Shown: piece by piece, positions 1 through 4,817 of the stretch
Position numbering within the stretch: the stretch's first letter is position 1
How the letters are laid out: each line of letters opens with the position of its first letter
Assembly: GCA_007126995.1 (NCBI GenBank)
Contig: SLAD01000210.1
Location: forward strand, 1 to 5,525
Source of the DNA: Kiritimatiellia bacterium
GTDB lineage: Bacteria; Verrucomicrobiota; Kiritimatiellia; SLAD01
Length of the DNA stretch: 5,525 bases
Direction: 5' to 3'
Notes under the pieces: generated by a model
Databases searched by the model: none
Told to the model about the DNA's origin: nothing
The model's input: only the letters and a program-made list of their open reading frames with translations
Program-made: the position numbers and the translations under genes

Positions 1-48
1 CGAATGACGAAATACCCAAATACCCGAAGAAACCCGAAATACCCAATA
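1..48. repeat. Degenerate A/C-rich tandem repeat with G4 motif on the minus strand
   Basis: The left edge is built of short related units: CGAATGA (1-7), CGAAATA (8-14), CCCAAATA (15-22), CCCGAAGAAA (23-32), CCCGAAATA (33-41) and CCCAATA (42-48). The array may continue to the left outside the window. Four CCC runs at 15-17, 23-25, 33-35 and 42-44 give four GGG runs on the minus strand, with gaps of 5, 7 and 6 nt. That meets the usual G3/N1-7 quadruplex consensus. No reading frame is supported here. Similar CGAATGA/CGAAATA-like repeats are, from memory, common between genes in PVC-group genomes; this is recollection, not a search result. Confidence 0.65.
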
Positions 49-78
49 TCGAGTAGGCGGCATCAGCGGTAAACTTCC

Positions 79-97
79 AGCCTGTTTCCCGCAGGCT
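79..97. repeat. Small 6-bp hairpin downstream of xylA
   Basis: AGCCTG (79-84) and CAGGCT (92-97) are perfect inverted repeats around a 7-nt loop (85-91). The hairpin lies 14 nt to the left of the stronger hairpin at 112-132. No T-run follows the stem on either strand, so it is not a convincing terminator alone. It may belong to the interspersed hairpin DNA that fills the non-coding stretches of this window. Confidence 0.45.
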
Positions 98-107
98 CAC
101 TTCCTCG

Positions 108-132
108 AAAAGAACAGGCAAGATGCCTGTTC
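108..132 (-). terminator. Probable intrinsic terminator of xylA
   Basis: GAACAGGCA (112-120) and TGCCTGTTC (124-132) form a perfect 9-bp stem with a 3-nt loop. Read on the minus strand, the stem is followed directly by TTTT (111-108). It lies about 40 nt past the xylA stop codon (174-176) and points the right way to end that transcript. The T-tract is short, so termination may be partial. The core around the loop (CA-AGA-TG) resembles the hairpins at 3873-3894 and 3909-3930, so this may equally be a dispersed repeat that also works as a terminator. Confidence 0.5.
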
Positions 133-173
133 CACCCTGCTTCGCTTGAATAGGTGTGCGTTTTTTAAACGGA

Positions 174-1499
174 CTAGAGCGACCGGGCGATCACATCGTT
201 CAGGATGTTCTCCAGCATCTCCTGGCGTCCGCTGATCCGTTGCGGTTCGCCTTTTTCGGCGGCGTATTTTTCCAGCGCCTTCAAGTCGGTCTTGCCGGTC
301 ATGATGGCTTTACCCACGCCGCGCCGGTAACCGGCATAGCGTTGGCGCACGAACTGGTCGAGACGCTTATCCTTCTTCAGGGCGTCCGCGACGATCAGTC
401 CGCGCGCAAAGGTGTCCATGCCGCCGATGTGCGCATGGAAGAGATCCTCAAGGTCGAAAGACGCGCGCCGCACTTTGGCGTCAAAATTCAGCCCGCCATA
501 CTTCAAGCCGCCCTGATCGAGCAGAATGCGCATGGTGGCCACGGCGTCATACAGATTTGTGGGGAACTGGTCGGTGTCCCAGCCCACGGTTTGATCGCCG
601 CGGTTGACGTCGATACTGCCTAATTTCCCCGCATCGGCGGAGACCTTCAATTCGTGTTCGAACGAGTGGGTTGCCAGCGTGGCGTGATTGGCTTCGATGT
701 TGAGATCGAAGTGATCCAGCAAGTCGAATTCCCGCAGGAAGCCCAGCACCGTGGCGGCGTCAAAATCGTATTGATGCGTGGTCGGTTCTTTCGGTTTGGG
801 TTCAATGAAGAAGCGGCCCTTGAAACCGATCTTGCGACCATAATCAACGGCCATGTGCAACATGCGCGCGAACTGTTCCCGTTCCTGTTTCATATCGGTA
901 TTGATCAGTGCCACATACCCCTCGCGTCCACCCCAAAAGACATAGCCCGTGCCGCCCAAGGCCACGGTCGCGTCCATGGCGCGCCGGATTTGCGCGGCGG
1001 CATGAGCGAAGACGAGCGGATCCGGATTGGTGGCCGCCCCGTGCGTATAGCGCGGGTGACTGAAGAGATTAGCCGTGCCCCAGAGCAGTTTCACGCCGGT
1101 CGACTTCTGTAGCGCTGCCGCTTGGTCAACAATCGTGGCCAGCCACTTGTTGGTCTGGGCAATCGAATCGCCTTCAGGCGCGATATCGCGATCATGGAAG
1201 CACCAGTAGCGGACGCCTAGCTTCGAGATAAACTCGAACGCGGCGTCCATCGTTCGTTTCGCTTGGTCGAGCGGGTCACCGCCATCCCAGGGGCGTTCGT
1301 ATACCGCGCCACCGAACGGATCGCCGCCCGTTCCTTTGAGCGTGTGCCAGTAGGCGACGGCAAACTTCAGGTGTTGTTCCATGGTCTTGCCGGCCACGCG
1401 TCGTTTGGGATTGTAGTACTTGAAGGCCAGTGGATTATCTGAATCAGGACCTTCGTACCGAATACGCTTGATGGACTCGAAGTATGTTGTCTTTTTCAT
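174..1499 (-). CDS. xylA: Xylose isomerase, class II (EC 5.3.1.5)
   Basis: Converts D-xylose to D-xylulose in the cytoplasm, the first step of the isomerase route to the pentose phosphate pathway. The 441-residue length is normal for class II enzymes, and the start (MKKTTYFESIKRIRYEGP) matches the family N-terminus. No in-frame ATG lies between the upstream stop (1530-1532) and this start, and no clear Shine-Dalgarno is seen. Both family signatures are present: FHDRDIAPEG at 101-110, with catalytic H102 and D105, and IEPKPKEP at 232-239. By alignment from memory to the E. coli enzyme, all metal ligands are kept: E233, E269, H272, D297, D308, D310 and D340; K235 is also kept. The WGGREGY segment (189-195) is followed by V196, where the enzymes I know have Glu. 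The gene is divergent from a GH3 glycosidase, which fits a xylan or xylose locus. Nothing suggests it is broken. Confidence 0.97.
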   Translation of the reverse strand: MKKTTYFESIKRIRYEGPDSDNPLAFKYYNPKRRVAGKTMEQHLKFAVAYWHTLKGTGGDPFGGAVYERPWDGGDPLDQAKRTMDAAFEFISKLGVRYWCFHDRDIAPEGDSIAQTNKWLATIVDQAAALQKSTGVKLLWGTANLFSHPRYTHGAATNPDPLVFAHAAAQIRRAMDATVALGGTGYVFWGGREGYVALINTDMKQEREQFARMLHMAVDYGRKIGFKGRFFIEPKPKEPTTHQYDFDAATVLGFLREFDLLDHFDLNIEANHATLATHSFEHELKVSADAGKLGSIDVNRGDQTVGWDTDQFPTNLYDAVATMRILLDQGGLKYGGLNFDAKVRRASFDLEDLFHAHIGGMDTFARGLIVADALKKDKRLDQFVRQRYAGYRRGVGKAIMTGKTDLKALEKYAAEKGEPQRISGRQEMLENILNDVIARSL

Positions 1500-1503
1500 A
1501 ATG

Positions 1504-1522
1504 CCGGAGTGTATACCGGAGT
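1504..1522. repeat. Two direct CCGGAGT repeats in the xylA leader
   Basis: CCGGAGT occurs at 1504-1510 and again at 1516-1522, a 12-bp period, immediately upstream of the xylA start codon on the minus strand. A site spanning one and a bit helical turns next to a start codon could bind a regulator or affect the leader RNA. A weak -10-like TATACA (minus strand, 1515-1510) lies between the two copies. With only two short copies, chance cannot be excluded. Confidence 0.25.
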
Positions 1523-1551
1523 CATCACATCATGCAATCGTTCAAATCTTG

Positions 1552-1563
1552 GTTAACGATAAC
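1552..1563. promoter_or_regulatory. Candidate LacI/GalR-type operator between xylA and the GH3 gene
   Basis: GTTAACGATAAC is palindromic at 10 of 12 positions with a central CG, the usual layout of LacI/GalR-family operators, many of which control sugar-use genes. An additional wider inverted pair, ATCGTT (1537-1542) and AACGAT (1555-1560), overlaps its left part. The site sits near the middle of the 137-bp divergent region, 53 bp from the xylA start and 73 bp from the GH3 start, so one regulator could act on both genes. No regulator gene is in the window. The family assignment rests on the shape of the site only. Confidence 0.35.
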
Positions 1564-1626
1564 ATGGATGGCATTGCGTGCGGGCGCCGCCTTTGACACG
1601 ATGTCCCCGATTTCATGATTCCAGAC

Positions 1627-1631
1627 AGGAG
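1627..1631 (+). promoter_or_regulatory. Shine-Dalgarno site of the GH3 gene
   Basis: AGGAG ends 5 nt before the ATG at 1637, good spacing for ribosome binding. It fixes the start of the GH3 gene. It also shows that this organism uses Shine-Dalgarno sites at least sometimes, although none is obvious before xylA or the DUF1638 gene. Confidence 0.75.
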
Positions 1632-1636
1632 CCCGT

Positions 1637-3799
1637 ATGACAGATAAAGCCCAATCCGAAAACCAACCCGCTTATCTCGATCCTGACCAGCCCTTGGAGG
1701 CGCGCATCGACGACCTGGTGGAGCGCATGACGCTGGAGGAGAAATGCAGTCAGCTTCGGTACGATGCGCCCGCGATCGATCGCCTTGGCGTGCCCGCCTA
1801 CAATTGGTGGAACGAGGCCCTGCACGGTGTCGCCCGCAACGGCCGCGCGACGGTGTTTCCCCAGATCATCGGCTTGGCGGCGACTTGGGATGCCGGGCTT
1901 ACCGAGCGCGTGGCCGATGCGGTGTCCGACGAGGCCCGCGCCAAGCATCACGCCGCCATCCGGCGCGGCGCCCGGCGGCAATACCAGGGTCTGACCTTCT
2001 GGACCCCCAACATCAACATCTTCCGCGATCCGCGCTGGGGGCGCGGCCAGGAGACCTGGGGCGAGGACCCGTACCTGACCGCCGAGATGGGTGCGGCCTT
2101 TGTGCGCGGGTTGCAGGGACGCGATCCGAAGTATCTAAAGACCTCCGCCTGCGCGAAGCATTATGCCGTGCATAGCGGGCCGGAAGGGAAGCGGCATGAA
2201 TTCGACGCGCATCCGCCACTGAAGGATTTCCGGGAGACCTATCTGCCTGCGTTTCAGCGGCTGGTGGAGGAGGGGGTGGAAAGCGTCATGGGCGCATACA
2301 ATCGTGTGTACGGCGAACCCTGTAACGGAAGTCGCCTGCTGCTGGTTGATATCCTGCGCGGTGAGTGGGGGTTTCAAGGGCACGTCGTTTCCGATTGCTG
2401 GGCGATCCGGGATTTCCATACGCATCATGGTGTCACCCAAACGCCGGAGGAGTCCGCCGCGCTTGCGCTGCGTATGGGCTGCGATCTCAATTGCGGCATC
2501 GTCTATTGCGATGCGCTGGCCGGCGCGGTCTTGATGGGATTGTGTGCGGAGGCCGACGTCGAGCGTGCGCTGCGTCGGCTGCTACGCACGCGCTTCCGGC
2601 TGGGCATGTTTGATCCGCCCGAACGTGTGCCGTACGCCGCGACGCCGATGACGGTAGTGCGCTGCGAGGAGCATGTCCGACTGGCGCGCGAGGTCGCTGC
2701 CGCTTCGTTCGTCCTGCTGAAAAACCGCGACGATACACTGCCCATTCGGTCCAATGTGCGGCAGGTGTTGGCGACCGGTCCCCACATGACGAACGCCGAC
2801 GTGCTGCTCGGCAACTACCACGGGGTCTCGGACCGGATGGTGACGTTGCTGGAGGGGCTGGCCGGCCGGATGCCGGAAGGCGTGGAATTCGACTACCGGC
2901 TAGGATGCCTTTTTGACCGGCCGACTAGCGAGCATTTTGACTGGCTCAACGACATGGCTTCGCGCACCGACGTCACGATCGCGGCTATGGGCATTTCGCC
3001 ATTGATGGAGGGCGAGGAAGGTGAATCGCTGTTGGCGCACTCGTGCGGTGACCGCGGCGATATCGGTTTGCCCGCGCATCAGGTGGCGTATCTGCGCGCC
3101 ATCCGCGAAAAGATTGATGCCGACGCGACCTCGGCGCGGCTCGTGGTTGTCCTGTTCGGCGGCAGTCCAATCGCGATCCCCGAGGTGCAGGAGATTGCCG
3201 ACGCGATCCTGTGGGTGGGCTATCCGGGCGAGGCGGGCGGAGAAGCGATCGCGGACGTGCTGTTCGGTGACCGCGCGCCCAGCGGTCGGCTGCCCTTTTC
3301 GATCCCTCGATCGACCTCGGATCTGCCGCCATACGAAGACTACGCCATGCAAGGGCGCACCTATCGCTACATGAGCGACGCGGCGATGCTGTATCCGTTT
3401 GGTTTTGGACTGAGCTACACCCAATTCACTTATGGTGCGCCGCACCTGGCGTCGGAGATTGGCGTCGATCAACCGCTGCCGGTTGTTGTGCCCGTGACGA
3501 ATGACGGGACGCGCGCGGCGCACGAAGTGGCGCAGCTTTATCTGCGCGGCGCGGATGAGCCCGGGAACGTTCCGCGGGTACGGTTAGCCGCCTTCCGCCG
3601 CGTGTGGATCGAGCCTGGCGAGACGGTGGACGTCGATTTCACGGTGTCGCCCGCAGCGCGCGAGTATGTGACGGAGCAAGGCGAACGTGTGCGCGCGCCG
3701 GGCCGTTTCCGGCTCTTTGTCGGCGGCGCCGCGCCGCTGCCGGCCGCCACCGCGCTGGGCGCGCCCGCACCCGCCGAAGCGGAATTTCACGTCTGCTAA
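1637..3799 (+). CDS. Glycoside hydrolase family 3 protein, probable intracellular beta-xylosidase
   Basis: Retaining exo-glycosidase, most likely releasing xylose (less certainly arabinose or glucose) from the non-reducing end of short oligosaccharides. The 720 residues follow the GH3 plan: a TIM-barrel domain (about 20-330), an alpha/beta sandwich (about 350-560) and a fibronectin-III-like domain (about 605-700). Plant/fungal-xylosidase-type motifs are clear: YNWWNEALHGVA (55-66), TPNINIFRDPRWGRGQET (123-140) and KHYAVHSGPE (174-183). D253 in VSDCWAI (251-257) is the expected nucleophile. The acid/base is probably a Glu of the MEGEEGE stretch (457-463). There is no signal peptide or membrane segment, so it should act in the cytoplasm on imported oligosaccharides. 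The ATG is chosen from the AGGAG site 5 nt upstream. The divergent xylA supports xylose as product; the exact sugar is inference. The last 13 codons lie in a 40-bp sequence repeated downstream, and the stop codon TAA straddles the repeat boundary. Confidence 0.92.
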   Translation: MTDKAQSENQPAYLDPDQPLEARIDDLVERMTLEEKCSQLRYDAPAIDRLGVPAYNWWNEALHGVARNGRATVFPQIIGLAATWDAGLTERVADAVSDEARAKHHAAIRRGARRQYQGLTFWTPNINIFRDPRWGRGQETWGEDPYLTAEMGAAFVRGLQGRDPKYLKTSACAKHYAVHSGPEGKRHEFDAHPPLKDFRETYLPAFQRLVEEGVESVMGAYNRVYGEPCNGSRLLLVDILRGEWGFQGHVVSDCWAIRDFHTHHGVTQTPEESAALALRMGCDLNCGIVYCDALAGAVLMGLCAEADVERALRRLLRTRFRLGMFDPPERVPYAATPMTVVRCEEHVRLAREVAAASFVLLKNRDDTLPIRSNVRQVLATGPHMTNADVLLGNYHGVSDRMVTLLEGLAGRMPEGVEFDYRLGCLFDRPTSEHFDWLNDMASRTDVTIAAMGISPLMEGEEGESLLAHSCGDRGDIGLPAHQVAYLRAIREKIDADATSARLVVVLFGGSPIAIPEVQEIADAILWVGYPGEAGGEAIADVLFGDRAPSGRLPFSIPRSTSDLPPYEDYAMQGRTYRYMSDAAMLYPFGFGLSYTQFTYGAPHLASEIGVDQPLPVVVPVTNDGTRAAHEVAQLYLRGADEPGNVPRVRLAAFRRVWIEPGETVDVDFTVSPAAREYVTEQGERVRAPGRFRLFVGGAAPLPAATALGAPAPAEAEFHVC
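3758..3797 (+). repeat. 40-bp direct repeat, copy 1 (3' end of the GH3 gene)
   Basis: This stretch begins GGCGCGCCCGCACCC and ends CACGTCTGCT. It is identical over 40 bp to 4033-4072, exactly 275 bp further on. It encodes the last 13 residues of the GH3 protein (GAPAPAEAEFHVC) plus the T of the stop codon. The matches stop cleanly at both ends: G3757 against T4032 on the left, A3798 against G4073 on the right. A perfect match of this length is far beyond chance. Confidence 0.95.
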
Positions 3800-3872
3800 C
3801 CCGCATTGCTCACCAAGACGCCCTGAAGCCTTAGTGAAGTCTCTCGCTCTGCTTCTTCGCGCATGGACTTTT

Positions 3873-3894
3873 GCAAGGACAAGAATGTCCTTGC
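3873..3894. repeat. Perfect 9-bp hairpin B with CA-AGAA-TG core
   Basis: GCAAGGACA (3873-3881) and TGTCCTTGC (3886-3894) pair perfectly around the 4-nt loop AGAA. It lies in the gap between the convergent GH3 and DUF1638 genes and might slow or end transcription from either side, but no T-run follows on either strand. The loop and closing pairs match those of the hairpins at 112-132 and 3909-3930 while the stem sequence differs. Confidence 0.8.
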
Positions 3895-3908
3895 TCCGAC
3901 AGACGGGA

Positions 3909-3930
3909 ACATGGGCATTCCTGCCCATGT
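3909..3930. repeat. Perfect 9-bp hairpin C with CA-GGAA-TG core (minus strand)
   Basis: ACATGGGCA (3909-3917) and TGCCCATGT (3922-3930) pair perfectly around TTCC (GGAA on the minus strand). It begins 14 nt after hairpin B and has the same 9+4+9 build. On the minus strand its core reads CA-GGAA-TG, almost that of hairpin B. This gives two copies of one architecture, possibly in opposite orientation. An alternative outer pairing, AGAC (3901-3904) with GTCT (3929-3932), is possible. Confidence 0.8.
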
Positions 3931-3945
3931 CTTAGCTTTCCGCCG

Positions 3946-3972
3946 GCTATCTAACCCTTTGGGGTTGATCGC
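3946..3972. repeat. Imperfect hairpin around AACCC-TTTG-GGGTT
   Basis: AACCC (3953-3957) and GGGTT (3962-3966) pair around TTTG. Outer bases GCTATC (3946-3951 with its neighbours) and GATCGC (3967-3972) extend the stem with one bulge and one mismatch. It stands between the convergent genes and may contribute to transcription arrest, but no T-run follows. Its loop differs from the CA-RGAA-TG group. Confidence 0.4.
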
Positions 3973-4004
3973 AGCTCTGCTTTCTTAAGCATTTGGAGCT
4001 CATT

Positions 4005-4029
4005 TCCCGGCTTCGCTAAGGATTCGGGA
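4005..4029. repeat. Short stem TCCCG/CGGGA with a 15-nt loop
   Basis: TCCCG (4005-4009) and CGGGA (4025-4029) are inverted repeats around a 15-nt loop, ending just before the second 40-bp repeat copy. On the minus strand it follows the DUF1638 stop codon by about 30 nt. The stem is short, the loop long and no T-tract follows, so it is a weak terminator candidate at best. Confidence 0.25.
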
Positions 4030-4032
4030 GAT

Positions 4033-4072
4033 GGCGCGCCCGCACCCGCCGAAGCGGAATTTCACGTCTGCT
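4033..4072 (+). repeat. 40-bp direct repeat, copy 2 (contains the 3' end of the DUF1638 gene)
   Basis: Identical to 3758-3797. Read in the GH3 frame it would give the same C-terminal peptide followed by TGA (4072-4074), so it could be the original end of the GH3 gene. On the minus strand it contains the DUF1638 stop (4064-4062) and the last codons for that protein. Both copies therefore overlap coding sequence, one from each convergent gene. Confidence 0.95.
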
Positions 4073-4817
4073 GATCGGGCGCTGTTGTGACGATGCCTTC
4101 ATCGTAGCGCGCCACGACCCGGTGCGCGGGCGGGACACGCAGGAAATCGGCGTCGTCCCACTGGCCGTTCACCAGCCGCTCCATCAGGGAAAGGTCGCCT
4201 TGGATCTTTTCGTATTGCCAGTTCCGTTCCGCCGCTTGCTCGCGGGTCATCCGTTCAAAGCGATCATCGGGTTCGACGCCCATCTCGATGAAGGTGTACT
4301 GGCCGTAGGATTTGCTTTGCGCCTCCACGAGCGTCTCGAACAGGTATTGCGCGTTGTCCTCGCCGTATTTCTCCACCATTTCGTCATAGGTCATGTCCAT
4401 GCCGTGCAGGTGGCCGATGGACAACTGTTTCAAATCGCCTTCCGCCGTGCCGCGTTCGATCCAACCGCTGGTTTTGAAATAGACCCCATGATGATTTTCA
4501 AAATAGTCGAGGTAGCGTTTGCGGCTACCCATAAAAAGGGTGATGCAGTCGTGCGCGCGCGGCAAGATCATGGGGGTGTGCCGCGCCTTCAGGCCGTGCA
4601 GCCCGTTGTTGCAAAGGCCATAACCCAATAGGATCGCGTCATAGGTGTCGGCGGGCACGGCGTCCACCGCCTCCTGCATCCGCTCGCGCATCTGGTCTGA
4701 TTTCAGATCGTGCAAGCCTTTGGGCAGAAACTGCACATCGACGCGATTCGGTGTGCGCGCGGCGAGCGCACACATCTCGCGGAAAAATACATCGCAACTG
4801 ATGAGCTTGAGGTTCAT
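4062..4817 (-). CDS. DUF1638 domain-containing protein
   Basis: Function not established. Family members are, to my knowledge, often encoded beside corrinoid proteins, corrinoid methyltransferases and homocysteine or uroporphyrinogen-decarboxylase-type methyltransferases, which points to methyl transfer or its cofactor. The 251-residue protein looks complete and soluble, with no signal peptide or membrane segment. Family-typical motifs are LLGYGLCNNGLHGL (63-76) and LPRAHDCITLFMGSR (85-99). Conserved-looking C8, C69, H89 and C91 could bind a metal or cofactor; that is inference. The start overlaps the stop of the upstream methyltransferase gene (ATGA, 4817-4814) and no good Shine-Dalgarno precedes it, so translation is probably coupled. 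The last codons lie in the 40-bp repeat, so the extreme C-terminus may have been altered, or simply copied, when the repeat formed. Confidence 0.85.
   Translation of the reverse strand: MNLKLISCDVFFREMCALAARTPNRVDVQFLPKGLHDLKSDQMRERMQEAVDAVPADTYDAILLGYGLCNNGLHGLKARHTPMILPRAHDCITLFMGSRKRYLDYFENHHGVYFKTSGWIERGTAEGDLKQLSIGHLHGMDMTYDEMVEKYGEDNAQYLFETLVEAQSKSYGQYTFIEMGVEPDDRFERMTREQAAERNWQYEKIQGDLSLMERLVNGQWDDADFLRVPPAHRVVARYDEGIVTTAPDQQT
4814..4817 (-). promoter_or_regulatory. ATGA stop-start overlap coupling the methyltransferase and DUF1638 genes
   Basis: On the minus strand ATGA serves both as the start of the DUF1638 gene (ATG, 4817-4815) and the stop of the methyltransferase gene (TGA, 4816-4814). 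Such 4-bp overlaps mark genes of one transcript with coupled translation, which often encode partners. The bases just upstream (GATAAGATGAG) lack a strong Shine-Dalgarno, in keeping with reinitiation by the same ribosomes. Confidence 0.85.

Larger units (their letters stand above)
3798..4032. mobile_element. 235-bp hairpin-bearing segment between the 40-bp direct repeats, candidate small insertion
   Basis: The segment has no plausible gene. It contains two perfect 9-bp hairpins (3873-3894 and 3909-3930), an imperfect hairpin (3946-3972) and a 5-bp stem with a long loop (4005-4029). The 40-bp perfect repeats on either side are what an insertion with target duplication, or a slipped-strand or recombination duplication, would leave. 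Removing the segment and one repeat copy would make GH3 end at TGA (the TGA now at 4072-4074), overlapping the DUF1638 stop by 13 bp. It has no terminal inverted repeats that I can see and no transposase, so it would be non-autonomous. The mobile-element label is inference; a plain intergenic spacer with a local duplication is the alternative. Confidence 0.4.

Noticed and set aside
654..1112. Plus-strand open frame opposite xylA (152 codons), and a similar one at 156-623
   Set aside because: Both lie fully antisense to or overlap the well-supported xylA gene. Their translations resemble no family I know, and long antisense frames are expected in GC-rich genes.
1510..1537. TTGCAT/TATACA promoter for xylA on the minus strand
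   Set aside because: The -35 matches the consensus at only three positions and the transcript would begin almost at the start codon. The evidence is too weak to annotate.
1593..1619. TTGACA (1593-1598) with CATGAT (1614-1619) as a sigma-70 promoter for the GH3 gene
   Set aside because: The -35 is perfect, but the spacer is only 15 nt, the -10 is poor, and the start of transcription would fall on the Shine-Dalgarno site. The real promoter is probably elsewhere in the intergenic region.
2900..3523. Minus-strand open frame of 207 codons within the GH3 gene
   Set aside because: The plus strand encodes the conserved second domain of GH3 here. The antisense product is Arg/His-rich, without motifs, typical of a composition artefact.
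3800..4061. CRISPR array or attachment site in the convergent intergenic region
   Set aside because: There are only two copies of the 40-bp repeat, 275 bp apart, with no regular spacers, no integrase and no tRNA. The repeat copies are coding sequence of flanking genes.
4031..4087. Short plus-strand frame of 18 codons starting inside the second 40-bp repeat
   Set aside because: No ribosome binding site, no similarity to anything known, and it runs over the 3' end of the DUF1638 gene on the other strand.
4122..4631. Plus-strand open frame opposite the DUF1638 gene (169 codons)
   Set aside because: It is antisense to a gene with recognisable family motifs, and its translation has no recognisable domain.
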